A stretch of DNA of 64,000 nt from Zhongshania aliphaticivorans. GTDB taxonomy: Bacteria > Pseudomonadota > Gammaproteobacteria > Pseudomonadales > Spongiibacteraceae. Positions 49,327 through 58,179 of this stretch are shown in pieces. Below the pieces are notes generated by a model, which saw only the letters and a list, made by a program, of their open reading frames with translations, ran no database searches and was not told where the DNA came from. Where the stretch lies: the NCBI RefSeq assembly GCF_001586255.1, contig NZ_CP014544.1:1457501-1521500 (forward strand). The letters run 5' to 3'. The first letter of the stretch is position 1; each line of letters opens with the position of its first letter. The position numbers and the translations under genes were made by a program.

Positions 49327-51813
49327 ATGCTTAAGCGCTGTATCCCTAAATTTCTTAGTAGTGCCTGTTGTGCTGCTTTACTGCTTCTACCATCTACTCT
49401 TCATAGTGCTGTACTAGAAGAGGTCATTGTTACGGCGCAATTGCGTGAGCAAAGTCTCCAAGATGTGCCGGTTTCAGTCAGCGCGATGTCGGGCGAGAAA
49501 ATGATGGAGGCGGGGCTAAATAAGATTCAGGATCTTCAGGCTTATGTGCCGAATCTGACCATGTCCGAGAACGGCATTGGAACAGCTATTTATATTCGTG
49601 GTATTGGTTCAGGTATTAATCAGGGCTTTGAGCAGTCAGTTGGTATGTATGTCGATGGTGTTTATTATGGTCGAGCTCAGCTTGCTCGCGCGCCCTTTCT
49701 AGATCTTGCTCGTGTTGAAGTACTCCGCGGGCCACAGAATATACTCTATGGTAAGAACAGCATCGCTGGCGCGATCAGTATCATTACCGCTAGACCCAGT
49801 GATGAGTTTGAAGGCATGGTGTCGGCCGTATACGAGCCGGAATACGATGAACAGGTTTTTGATCTCATGTTGTCGGGCCCAGTTTCCGATACGGTGGGTT
49901 TACGTTTTTCGGCGCGCAAACGTGAATTTGGCGGTTATGTTGAGAATCTCACCCTCGGTCGCAATGAGCCTCACAGCGAAGAAGAAACCTTGCGCCTGAA
50001 GCTGGTGTGGGACGCCGCCGACGATCTAACAGTGACGGTGAAAGGAGAAGTCGGGGCATTCGACGTCCTGGGTCGTCAGGTAGAAATAATTGATGACGGC
50101 GCGTCAAACAGCTCTAACCCCCTATTTGCTGGGCGGACTTATGCCGAGATCACTGATGACACTCAAGTGCCTGGTGTATTGGCTATTGATAGCCATGATT
50201 CCGTGCGCAATAACCATCAAGATTTCAAGCGTTCCTCAAATGGCGATTATAGTTTCAATGACACTTTAAACTTCACCCTGAGCGCAGATTGGCAGCGTGA
50301 TGAGCACGTGTTCACGGCTACCACGGCCTACGTGGCTTATGAGTATGATGACCTTTGTGATTGTGATTTTACCGCGGCGGAAGGCTTTAAGCTGGTACTG
50401 AAGGAAGAGTACGAGCAGATCAGTCAGGAGTTTCGCTGGATGTCGCCGCTTGGTCGGGATTGGGAATACATTGCCGGCCTTTATTTTCAGAAAAATGAGC
50501 TGTATTTTTTCGATAGCATTATTGTTGATTCCGATCTCATCGTGCAGTTATTAAATGCGGCTGATGCAACGGAAGGTGGCGCGCGAGGCGATCGTGACCC
50601 TAATCCGCTGGCAAGCTCGCCAGAGGAGATCGTTGGCATTGGTGACGCGGGGAATGCGATCGCCAATTTGACGTCGCCGCGCAATTTTAACAGCGACTCG
50701 ATGTTGGGCTCGGGCTTTATGCAAGCTACGTGGAATATGCGTGAAGATTTGCGCTTGACCTTGGGTGGTCGCTATTCCTATGAGAAAAAGACCGGCAGCC
50801 GCAAATTCCGCTTTGGCTATTTAGATTACAGCGAGCGTCCCTTTGGTGAGACCGATACCGTTTCGGCTATTAGTTTTGCGGCCGAGCGTCACGATCTCAA
50901 GGGCGACCGGCAAGAGTCGCAGTTTTCGCCGTCGATTAATCTGCAGTTCGATTTTAGCCCGGATATCATGACGTATTTAACATGGAGTAGGGGATTTAAA
51001 TCCGGCGGCTTTGATGCGCGCTCAAACGCCTCGCCGAGTGCTGATCCGGTGCCACAAAATCCCAATGCGCCAGCTGATATGAGTCCTAGGCCGGTATTGA
51101 TTGGTACTTTCGAATACGAGGAAGAGGAGGCCGAAAGTATAGAGCTGGGCGCAAAGATGTCGCTGTTCGACAGCGCGGCTGAGCTGAATGTTGCGCTATT
51201 CAATACGCGTTACGATAATCTTCAGGTTAGCGTTTTTGATGGAACCTTGGGGTTTAATGTGGGTAATGCGGCGAGCGCGATTACTCGGGGCGTGGAGTTG
51301 GATGGCCGCTGGCAAATCACTGAGTCGCTGATGTTAGCGGGTGCGCTGGCATTGTTGGATTTCGAGTTCGAAGACTACCAAAATGGCCAGTGTCTTGCGG
51401 GTCAGCCGCCGACTGCGGCCGATGGTGTCAATTGTGATTACTCTGGAAAAACCAATCAGTATGTTGCTGACTGGGCGGGAAATGTGTTGCTGGCGTGGCG
51501 AGCGCCGCTCACCGCTACGCTTGGTATTGGTATTAGCTTGGATGCCATTTTCACCGATGATTACAACCCGTCGCAGAACCTCGACCCGGTGGTTGCTCAA
51601 GATGGTTATGTGAAGTGGAACGGCCGTATCGGCATTGGCGCTTTGGATAAGCGTTGGGATGTTGCCTTAGTCGGTAAAAATCTGACAAACGAAACCATTG
51701 TCACCTACGCGAATGATACTCCTACGTCGTATACCATCTTCGGTTCAAAAGGGCATTATGCCTTTTTGGAGGCGCCTCGGAGCATCGCCTTACAGGCGAA
51801 TTACCACTGGTAG
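49327..51813 (+). CDS. TonB-dependent outer-membrane receptor
   Basis: This 828-residue protein has a signal peptide (cleavage after about residue 28), then LEEVIVTAQLREQSLQDVPVSVSAMSG, which combines a TonB box-like EEVIVTAQ with the start of the plug domain. The plug continues through IYIRGIGSG and VEVLRGPQNILYGKNSIAGAI. A long beta-barrel follows and ends in a C-terminal aromatic (ANYHW), as expected for BAM insertion. Such receptors in marine gammaproteobacteria import siderophores, vitamins or sugars; nothing nearby indicates the ligand. It has its own promoter. Confidence 0.92.
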   Translation: MLKRCIPKFLSSACCAALLLLPSTLHSAVLEEVIVTAQLREQSLQDVPVSVSAMSGEKMMEAGLNKIQDLQAYVPNLTMSENGIGTAIYIRGIGSGINQGFEQSVGMYVDGVYYGRAQLARAPFLDLARVEVLRGPQNILYGKNSIAGAISIITARPSDEFEGMVSAVYEPEYDEQVFDLMLSGPVSDTVGLRFSARKREFGGYVENLTLGRNEPHSEEETLRLKLVWDAADDLTVTVKGEVGAFDVLGRQVEIIDDGASNSSNPLFAGRTYAEITDDTQVPGVLAIDSHDSVRNNHQDFKRSSNGDYSFNDTLNFTLSADWQRDEHVFTATTAYVAYEYDDLCDCDFTAAEGFKLVLKEEYEQISQEFRWMSPLGRDWEYIAGLYFQKNELYFFDSIIVDSDLIVQLLNAADATEGGARGDRDPNPLASSPEEIVGIGDAGNAIANLTSPRNFNSDSMLGSGFMQATWNMREDLRLTLGGRYSYEKKTGSRKFRFGYLDYSERPFGETDTVSAISFAAERHDLKGDRQESQFSPSINLQFDFSPDIMTYLTWSRGFKSGGFDARSNASPSADPVPQNPNAPADMSPRPVLIGTFEYEEEEAESIELGAKMSLFDSAAELNVALFNTRYDNLQVSVFDGTLGFNVGNAASAITRGVELDGRWQITESLMLAGALALLDFEFEDYQNGQCLAGQPPTAADGVNCDYSGKTNQYVADWAGNVLLAWRAPLTATLGIGISLDAIFTDDYNPSQNLDPVVAQDGYVKWNGRIGIGALDKRWDVALVGKNLTNETIVTYANDTPTSYTIFGSKGHYAFLEAPRSIALQANYHW

Positions 51814-51926
51814 CCAAAAGGCTAGGTTGACCTCTATTTACCAGAGGTTGGGGGTAAGTCCACGAGCGCGGCATTGATAATTTATGTTTGCGCTCCGCCG
51901 TACATCTCGTCGTCAGGCAGGCATGT

Positions 51927-52430
51927 TCAGCTGGCAAATAATCCGCTAGTGCCGACCACGGCCAAACCCAGTAATAAGGTCCAGATGCCAACGGCCAGTA
52001 AATCAAAAAGAATGTATTTTAGAGCACTGTAGCCACTGATACCGGTTATGAGTGGAACAATACTCCGGATTGCGGGAATTATTCGCCCTATTAAAATAGC
52101 GCCCCAGCCGTAACGACGAATTAAAGTTTCAGCGCGTTCAATGTGTTGTCGATTTCGTCCTGCAAAAGCGGTGGTGTGGAATGCTGGGCCGATCCACCGT
52201 CCAATCCAATAGCCACTTTGGTCGCCAATTGCTGCACCGGCAAACGCGAGCGGAAGTAGCTCTTCGATGCGAATAAGCTGCTGTGTGTAAAGAAACACTG
52301 CGATGCTTAGTAGTACTGCGCCGGGGATAAATAGACCTATCCCTACGGCGGCCTCAAAGCAGGCGAGGCTAAACACCAAATAGTGGCTGTAGCTGGGGTT
52401 GTCACTTATCCATGCAAGAATGGCATCCAA
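51927..52430 (-). CDS. DedA/VTT-domain membrane protein
   Basis: This 167-residue inner-membrane protein of the DedA (SNARE-associated, VTT) family has the GLFIPGAVLLSIAVFL re-entrant segment, GDQSGYWIGRWIG, and the conserved basic/proline motif IGRIIPAIRSIVPLITG. DedA proteins act as lipid transporters, e.g. recycling undecaprenyl phosphate. It is on the opposite strand to the receptor gene and ends about 110 bp from it. Confidence 0.88.
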   Translation of the reverse strand: MDAILAWISDNPSYSHYLVFSLACFEAAVGIGLFIPGAVLLSIAVFLYTQQLIRIEELLPLAFAGAAIGDQSGYWIGRWIGPAFHTTAFAGRNRQHIERAETLIRRYGWGAILIGRIIPAIRSIVPLITGISGYSALKYILFDLLAVGIWTLLLGLAVVGTSGLFAS

Positions 52431-52612
52431 GGCATTCTCCTTTGTCGCTAATCACGCAGTGTGCACCGAGCTGATTTTGCTCACAAGTAGTAATAGGGGA
52501 GTGTGAGTTATCGCGGTGACATTTTTATAGGACAGGGCGGTGAGGTATTTATTGTTGATGATGCGACCATATTGATGGCAGGCAATTGAACGTAGAGCTG
52601 GAGTCCAGATGC

Positions 52613-52643
52613 AAAAAAGGGCCTACCTTTCGGTAAGCCCTTT
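52613..52643 (-). terminator. Displaced tRNA-Asn terminator
   Basis: Read on the minus strand, GGGCTTACC and GGTAGGCCC form a stem with a GAAA loop followed by six T. It lies just beyond the left attachment repeat, where the original tRNA-Asn transcript would have ended before the element integrated. Confidence 0.7.
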
Positions 52644-52648
52644 ATTTG

Positions 52649-52695
52649 TTTGGCTCCGCCTGCTGGGCTCGAACCAGCGACCCAATGATTAACAG
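52649..52695. repeat. Left attachment site: 47-bp copy of the tRNA-Asn 3' end
   Basis: This is a perfect direct copy of 55699-55745, the 3' half of tRNA-Asn including CCA. It is the displaced chromosomal 3' end left after integration, and it diverges immediately past 52695. Confidence 0.9.
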
Positions 52696-52790
52696 GCTGG
52701 TTTGATGAGTTGGTTGAAGTGAGTTTAGCTTAGTTATCAATAGCTTGCAATCGGGTGGGTGGGCTCGGATTGGGATGGTTTTGTTAGTAA

Positions 52791-52810
52791 GTGTGCTCAG
52801 AGTGTGCTCA
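52791..52810. repeat. Arm-type repeat, left end of the element
   Basis: GTGTGCTCAGAGTGTGCTCA is a tandem of two GTGTGCTCA units and is identical to 55590-55609. It lies 95 bp inside the left attachment repeat. Probable integrase arm-binding sites. Confidence 0.65.
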
Positions 52811-53131
52811 AGCACACCGCCAAAACTATGTAGTAAAGTCGTGGTACTCAACTCCTGTTATTCTCCTAGCCCACATAAATCTTAAATAAGCGGCTGTCCG
52901 TGTTACATCCTTAACCTCATTCATGCGGTGTAAGCTTGGTGTTTAGCGCGTAGTAAACGATTCAGAAAACTGTTCGCATTACTCGTCATTTCGTTCGCTA
53001 ATAGCTAGGTCTTCTGAAAAATGGCTGCGGAGATGATATTGCGATAGAATCTCTTGCATAATCAGTAATCGCGAACTATTTTCTGAAGATGCGAACTGAT
53101 TTCAGATCGCTATAGGTGCAAATGGACAACT
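52811..53131. promoter_or_regulatory. Upstream region of fic with four GCGAAC boxes
   Basis: The region holds GTTCGC at 52972-52977 and 52993-52998 (inverted, 21 bp apart). It also holds GCGAAC at 53071-53076 and 53091-53096 (direct, 20 bp apart). Three of the boxes are followed by related TTTTCTGA or TTTCAGA text. This spacing of two helical turns looks like an operator cluster controlling fic, or an iteron-like relic. No gene is visible. Confidence 0.5.
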
Positions 53132-54697
53132 ATGAGAACAGTTATAGGCTATAGCTGGCTTAAAGAGCAATACCAACTTCCCGTAATCGATCTATGGCAA
53201 CATTGTTATATCGATTCTAGTACGCGTGGTCGTACGCAACAGGATCTAGGTACGCATCGTATCCAGTTATTTGAAAAGCGATATCAGCCTGACAATAGTT
53301 TAGTGGGCCATCTTCAGTTTGCTTTGCGTTATGAGGGGGTCAACTTACAGTTGCTCGCTTTACTGTTTCCGGCCATCGCAACCGAGCCGTTGGTAGATTG
53401 GATAAGCCAAAGCCCCAACTCTGCCTATGCGCGGCGAGTGTGCTTCCTGTACGAATGGTTATGTGCAAGTCAGTTACCAATCGATGAACCAGTAACATCT
53501 CGCCCCCGTTATGTAGATGTGGTTGATACCGAGCTTCAGTTTGGCTCAGGTGTTTCCCAGCGGGATACACGTTATCGCGTAGTGAATAACTTGCTCGGTA
53601 CACCTGACTTTTGTCCGATGGTGCGTCGAACCAACTTCCTTACGGATATGATTAACAAAGACTTGCGGCAGCGAACGCGAGAGACCTTGGCTCAGTACGA
53701 TCAAGATCTACTGCGCCGGGCGGCAGCATTTTTGTATTTAAAGGAAACTCAGTCTTCCTTTGAAGTAGAGCGTGAGAAGCCCTCTGCAGATCGGGCTCAG
53801 CGCTTTGCAGACCTGTTACGCGAAGCCGACACCAGCTTAGATGTTACAGAAGACCGATTAGTAGAGTTGCAGCAAGCAGTGGTTGATGCGCGATTCCATG
53901 AGTTTACTTGGCGTCAGCAACAGAATTGGGTGGGCAGAGATCTCGGCTACAGACAACAGATCGACTTCGTACCTCCGCGACCAGAAGATGTTCCCGCCTT
54001 GATGATGGGCTTGCAAGAAACCTCCGCACGCGCAAGGCTGCTTAACTTTGTGCAAAGTACGGTTGGCGACGGTATCGTCTCAGAAGCGGAAAATGAGGCG
54101 ATGCGGCTCAAATGTGATCCAGTCGTATATGCTGCAATTATCGCCTTTGGTTTCGTGTTTATTCATCCATTCATGGATGGTAATGGCCGTATCCACCGCT
54201 ACTTGATACATGATGTATTGGCTAACGCCGGGTTTACTCCCAAGGGAATTGTCCTACCTGTTTCCGCAGTAATTTTAGCGAATCTCGATGAATACATAGA
54301 GGTGTTGGAGGCTTTTTCAAAACCGATTAGGGCGCGCACCCATTATTCGCCAGATACACCGGATATTCATGCAGTGGGTAATGACGCCGTGTACTTCCGT
54401 TTCTTTGACGCAACGGAGCAGGCAGAGTTTTTATATAAAGCCTTAGAGCGCACTGTTGAGCAAGATCTACAGCAAGAGATAGACTTTCTCCTTGGTTTCG
54501 ACAAAGCCTGTCAATCATTGAATAAGCTGCTCGACTGGCCTGCTCATAGTCTTGAGCTATTTGTGCGGGTAGTGCATCAAGGCGGCGGCCGGCTTTCTAA
54601 AACCAAGCAGCAAAGTCACTTTCATTGGATGACCGCAGAAGAGATTGCCAGTGGAGAAGCGCAAGTTCGTCAGTCCTTCGGTATGGCGGCAAGTTAA
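53132..54697 (+). CDS. Fic-domain protein (probable AMPylase)
   Basis: This 521-residue protein contains the complete Fic motif HPFMDGNGRIHR near residue 345, with catalytic His and the GNGR anion hole. It should transfer AMP or a related group to a protein hydroxyl. An upstream SFEVER near 208 sits where class II Fic proteins have the inhibitory S/T-xxx-E-G/N helix; here Glu is kept but Gly/Asn is Arg. The rest of the N-terminal half is not recognised. No separate antitoxin gene is adjacent, consistent with intramolecular inhibition. It is the only intact cargo of the tRNA-Asn element. Confidence 0.88.
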   Translation: MRTVIGYSWLKEQYQLPVIDLWQHCYIDSSTRGRTQQDLGTHRIQLFEKRYQPDNSLVGHLQFALRYEGVNLQLLALLFPAIATEPLVDWISQSPNSAYARRVCFLYEWLCASQLPIDEPVTSRPRYVDVVDTELQFGSGVSQRDTRYRVVNNLLGTPDFCPMVRRTNFLTDMINKDLRQRTRETLAQYDQDLLRRAAAFLYLKETQSSFEVEREKPSADRAQRFADLLREADTSLDVTEDRLVELQQAVVDARFHEFTWRQQQNWVGRDLGYRQQIDFVPPRPEDVPALMMGLQETSARARLLNFVQSTVGDGIVSEAENEAMRLKCDPVVYAAIIAFGFVFIHPFMDGNGRIHRYLIHDVLANAGFTPKGIVLPVSAVILANLDEYIEVLEAFSKPIRARTHYSPDTPDIHAVGNDAVYFRFFDATEQAEFLYKALERTVEQDLQQEIDFLLGFDKACQSLNKLLDWPAHSLELFVRVVHQGGGRLSKTKQQSHFHWMTAEEIASGEAQVRQSFGMAAS

Positions 54698-54790
54698 GTG
54701 GTGGGTATATGCAACATGTGCTGGCGCGTCTGCGTTTATTTAGGTGTTGGTTTTTCTTTCATTACTGAGCATTCTTCATGCACACTAAAC

Positions 54791-55558
54791 TCACCGTGAA
54801 AAAAGATAATTAACCATAGTTTCAGCAGTAAGCCGCAGTTTGTTGAAATCGATGTCTTGCCATGTCAAGCCAAGCAGCTCTCCCCGGCGGGCGCCGGTAG
54901 TTAGTGCGAATAAGACCAGCAAATGTAGGCGGTCCCAGTGGGACTGTTCGGCGACGGCCAGCAATCGCTTTTGCTCTTGTGGAGATAAAAAGCGATTCTT
55001 GGCCGGGTTTTCTGAAAAGCTTGAAACAAACTCGCTGTTAACGGGGTTGGAAAATCGCAGCCGCTTGAAGACAGGATGTTTATTGAACTCTATAAACGCA
55101 CTGGAGAGGTTGCTTTTATAGCGGTTGGGTGTGGAGCCCGTGAGTGGTTTGCCGCTTGGACCTTTGGCGGACAGGGCTATAAGAGCATCGTCGACATCTT
55201 CTGGGGTAATGTCGGTGACCAATTGCCCGCTAAATAGCTTCCGCCAATAGCTTACTCTGCCGAATGCTGAAGCGTCGCCTTTCTTGGCTACAGCTAAATA
55301 GTAATCGTCGATCCATTTGTCGAAGGTCGGCACCACGCAAGACAGTGTGCCCTTGCCGGAGTCAATTTGAACAGCATGTTCTAGTGGAAGCTCGCCTTTG
55401 TAAGCCAGTTTGCGAGCCAGTGCAGTATCCGATTCGACAGATTGCGCCCATTGTTTGGCTTTAGATTTTGTTGGGAAGGTGCCGTAGACAGGCTTGAGGT
55501 TTTTTAGGCGCACGATAGCCTGAAATTTTCCACTTTTCAGCTTGCGGATAGACGCCAT
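54791..55558 (-). pseudogene. Truncated tyrosine-family integrase
   Basis: The reading frame encodes 255 residues from ATG 55558. It has an N-terminal arm-binding region (KLKSGKFQAIVRLKN), a core-binding domain and the start of the catalytic domain with the first Arg in TGARRGELLGLTWQDID. It then ends abruptly in TMVNYLFSR. The remaining catalytic residues (Lys, HxxR and the nucleophilic Tyr) are missing, and no continuation is visible downstream, so the protein cannot recombine DNA. Its position next to tRNA-Asn identifies it as the integrase of the element; an internal deletion probably ends near 54814. Confidence 0.85.
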
Positions 55559-55589
55559 AGAAGGTCTCCTTGGCACTTCTGAGAACTTG

Positions 55590-55609
55590 TGTGCTCAGAG
55601 TGTGCTCAG
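55590..55609. repeat. Arm-type repeat, right end of the element
   Basis: This sequence is identical to 52791-52810 and in the same orientation, 89 bp inside the right attachment repeat and just upstream of the integrase start. It is the matching arm-type site. Confidence 0.65.
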
Positions 55610-55660
55610 CGATAGTTAATGGGGTGCTAGCCAACCATCAAACAAAACCGCTTTGGAGAC

Positions 55661-55694
55661 AAAAAGCGCCATAACTCAACGAGTTACGGCGCTT
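55661..55694 (-). terminator. Element-supplied terminator after tRNA-Asn
   Basis: On the minus strand GCGCCGTAACTC pairs with GAGTTATGGCGC, followed by TTTTTG. It lies 6 bp past the tRNA 3' end, inside the element, and replaces the native terminator now at 52613-52643. Confidence 0.75.
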
Positions 55695-55698
55695 TAGA

Positions 55699-55745
55699 TT
55701 TGGCTCCGCCTGCTGGGCTCGAACCAGCGACCCAATGATTAACAG
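55699..55745. repeat. Right attachment site within tRNA-Asn
   Basis: This is the 47-bp direct repeat partner of 52649-52695. It covers the tRNA 3' half from CCA through the anticodon region and so keeps the tRNA gene intact after integration. Confidence 0.9.
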
Positions 55746-55776
55746 TCATTTGCTCTACCAACTGAGCTAAGGCGGA
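55701..55776 (-). tRNA. tRNA-Asn (anticodon GTT)
   Basis: The minus strand folds as a standard cloverleaf from TCCGCC to GGCGGA-GCCA, with CCA encoded, 76 nt. The anticodon loop CTGTTAA gives GTT, asparagine. Its 3' half is the integration site of the Fic element, and it has a strong upstream promoter. Confidence 0.97.
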
Positions 55777-55801
55777 TCAGCTTCAACAGCTGAGGACGCG
55801 C

Positions 55802-55830
55802 ATATTAAGGAGGTTTCCTAAGTGCGTCAA
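55802..55830 (-). promoter_or_regulatory. tRNA-Asn promoter
   Basis: On the minus strand TTGACG (55825-55830) and TAATAT (55802-55807) are 17 bp apart, followed by a GC-rich GCGCGTCC discriminator typical of stringently controlled stable-RNA promoters. Confidence 0.85.
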
Positions 55831-55975
55831 CCCTTTGTCGAAGAAAAAGTTGTATTGGTGGTTTTCTGAACAAATTCCGCCGCTTAGCGCGAAGTGACGA
55901 CTAGTTTGCAGCATCTTTGCGGGCGGGGAGGTAGAGGGGTACTATGGGTGGTTTTCTGCAGCGAGTGCCCGGTGG

Positions 55976-58006
55976 ATGTCTAAACCTTTTCAAGTAGTGT
56001 CTAAATTCGCCCCAGCGGGCGATCAGCCTGCGGCGATTGCCGGCTTGATAGAGGGCGTGAACGCGGGGCTCCATGCCCAGACCCTACTCGGGGTGACGGG
56101 CTCAGGTAAAACCTTCACCATTGCCAATGTGATTGAGTCGCTGCAGCGGCCGACTATCGTTATGGCGCCGAATAAGACCTTGGCGGCCCAGCTCTACGGT
56201 GAGTTTAAAGAATTCTTCCCCAATAACGCGGTTGAGTACTTCGTGTCTTATTACGATTACTATCAGCCGGAGGCCTATGTTGCGGCTTCAGACACGTTTA
56301 TCGAAAAAGATGCTTCGATTAACGACCATATTGAGCAAATGCGCTTATCGGCGACTAAGGCGCTGATGGAGCGCTCTGATGCGATTATTGTTGCCTCGGT
56401 GTCGGCGATATACGGTTTGGGTGACCCCGAGCTGTATTTCAAAATGATTTTGCATTTGGTGCGGGGCGAGCGAATCGACCAGCGTCAGTTGCTGCGTCGT
56501 TTGGCTGAGCTGCAATACACGCGCAATGATATTGCCTTTCAGCGTGGTACCTACCGTGTTCGTGGCGACGTGATCGATATTTTTCCCGCCGACAGCGAAA
56601 AAGACGCGGTGCGGGTGGAGTTGTTTGATGACGAAATTGATTCCATCACTGGTTTCGATCCCTTAACAGGGGAGTCTTTTGGGATATTTCCACGCGTCAC
56701 GATTTACCCCAAAAGCCATTATGTGACCCCTCGGGATACTCTGCTTAAAGCGGTGGATTTTATAGAAGAGGAAATGCTTGAGCGACTGAAGCATCTTCGC
56801 GAGAATGATTTGTTGGTAGAAGCTCAGCGTCTTGAGCAGCGCACTCGCTATGATATTGAAATGATTCGCGAGCTGGGCTATTGCAATGGTATAGAAAACT
56901 ACTCGCGCTATCTTTCCGGTAGAGAGCCTGGCGCAGCGCCGCCGACCTTGTTTGACTACTTGCCTAAAGATGCCTTGGTTGTGGTGGATGAGTCTCATGT
57001 GACGATTCCTCAGATCGGGGCCATGTACAAGGGTGACCGCTCACGCAAAGAGACCTTGGTGCAATACGGTTTTCGCCTGCCATCGGCACTGGATAATCGC
57101 CCCATGCGCTTTGAAGAGTGGGAGCGCTTGGTGCCGCAAATGATTATGGTGTCGGCCACGCCGGGCAATTACGAGGCAGAGCACTCTGCGCGTACAGTCG
57201 AGCAGGTGGTGCGGCCAACCGGTTTGATCGATCCGCAAATTGAAGTGCGACCTGCCACAACGCAGGTCGATGATTTGCTCTCTGAAATCACTAAGCGCAC
57301 CGACGTGGGTGAGCGGGTGCTGGTCACGACGCTCACCAAGCGTATGGCAGAGGATTTGGCTGAGTATTTAGATGAGCACGGTATTCGCGTTCGCTACCTT
57401 CACTCCGATATAGATACGGTCGAGCGAGTAGAGATTATCCGCGATCTGCGTTTGGGTAAATTCGATGTGTTGGTGGGGATCAACCTGTTACGAGAAGGTT
57501 TGGATATGCCTGAGGTCTCGTTGGTGGCGATTTTGGATGCCGACAAAGAAGGCTTTCTGCGCTCCGAGCGTTCATTAATCCAAACTATTGGTCGCGCAGC
57601 ACGTAACCTCAACGGCAAGGCAATTCTTTATGGCGACCGCATCACTGGCTCAATGGAGCGTGCCATTGGTGAAACCGAACGTCGCCGCGAGAAGCAAATC
57701 GCCCACAACTTAAAACACAATATCACGCCTGTTGGTGTTAAAAAGTCAGTAGAAGATATTCTCGACGCTGGCGCGATCCCTGGCTCAAAAGGCAAAAAGC
57801 ACAATCGCCAAGACAATCGCAAAGTAGCTGAGCCTTCCGGAGACTACTTGCAGGATGCGGCGGTGATGTCGACAGCCGAACTGGCCAAGCTCCTTAAAAA
57901 GCTCGAGCAAGATATGCAAAAACATGCCAAAAATCTCGAGTTTGAAGCGGCAGCCAATGTGCGCGATAAATTATCAGAAATTAAACAACGGTTTTTTACC
58001 ACCTAG
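55976..58006 (+). CDS. uvrB: UvrB, nucleotide excision repair damage-recognition subunit
   Basis: This 676-residue helicase-like protein works with UvrA and UvrC. Walker A GVTGSGKT is near residue 39, the beta-hairpin [12 protein letters not shown] is near 95, and the DESH box is near 340. The C-terminal UvrC-binding motif ([20 protein letters not shown]) is also present. No LexA box is seen upstream. It begins at ATG 55976 and is followed by tRNA-Val. Confidence 0.97.
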   Translation: MSKPFQVVSKFAPAGDQPAAIAGLIEGVNAGLHAQTLLGVTGSGKTFTIANVIESLQRPTIVMAPNKTLAAQLYGEFKEFFPNNAVEYFVSYYDYYQPEAYVAASDTFIEKDASINDHIEQMRLSATKALMERSDAIIVASVSAIYGLGDPELYFKMILHLVRGERIDQRQLLRRLAELQYTRNDIAFQRGTYRVRGDVIDIFPADSEKDAVRVELFDDEIDSITGFDPLTGESFGIFPRVTIYPKSHYVTPRDTLLKAVDFIEEEMLERLKHLRENDLLVEAQRLEQRTRYDIEMIRELGYCNGIENYSRYLSGREPGAAPPTLFDYLPKDALVVVDESHVTIPQIGAMYKGDRSRKETLVQYGFRLPSALDNRPMRFEEWERLVPQMIMVSATPGNYEAEHSARTVEQVVRPTGLIDPQIEVRPATTQVDDLLSEITKRTDVGERVLVTTLTKRMAEDLAEYLDEHGIRVRYLHSDIDTVERVEIIRDLRLGKFDVLVGINLLREGLDMPEVSLVAILDADKEGFLRSERSLIQTIGRAARNLNGKAILYGDRITGSMERAIGETERRREKQIAHNLKHNITPVGVKKSVEDILDAGAIPGSKGKKHNRQDNRKVAEPSGDYLQDAAVMSTAELAKLLKKLEQDMQKHAKNLEFEAAANVRDKLSEIKQRFFTT

Positions 58007-58023
58007 GAAATCCGTATTAACTA

Positions 58024-58052
58024 TTGAACTACACAAATACCGTGACTATAAT
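58024..58052 (+). promoter_or_regulatory. tRNA-Val promoter
   Basis: TTGAAC (58024-58029) and TATAAT (58047-58052) are 17 bp apart, followed by GCGCGTCC, the same discriminator as the tRNA-Asn promoter. Confidence 0.85.
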
Positions 58053-58065
58053 GCGCGTCCTTTAT

Positions 58066-58142
<77 letters not shown>

Positions 58143-58147
58143 AACAT

Positions 58148-58179
58148 AAAAAAGGCCCGCTAAATAGTGGGCCTTTTTT
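58148..58179 (+). terminator. Intrinsic terminator after tRNA-Val
   Basis: AAGGCCCGCTA and TAGTGGGCCTT pair around a short A-rich loop and are followed by a T-run. Confidence 0.85.

Larger units (their letters stand above)
52649..55745. mobile_element. Remnant of an integrated element in tRNA-Asn carrying a Fic gene
   Basis: The element is bounded by 47-bp direct repeats from the tRNA-Asn 3' half (52649-52695 and 55699-55745). An integrase gene lies next to the intact tRNA, as is canonical for tyrosine-recombinase elements. Identical 20-bp arm-type repeats lie about 90 bp inside each end (52791 and 55590). At 3.05 kb, with a truncated integrase, it is a deleted remnant that has kept both ends and one cargo gene. 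Confidence 0.85.

Noticed and set aside
52642-52851. 69-codon minus-strand frame overlapping the left attachment repeat
   Set aside because: It spans the tRNA fragment and arm-type repeat and does not encode the missing integrase C-terminus.
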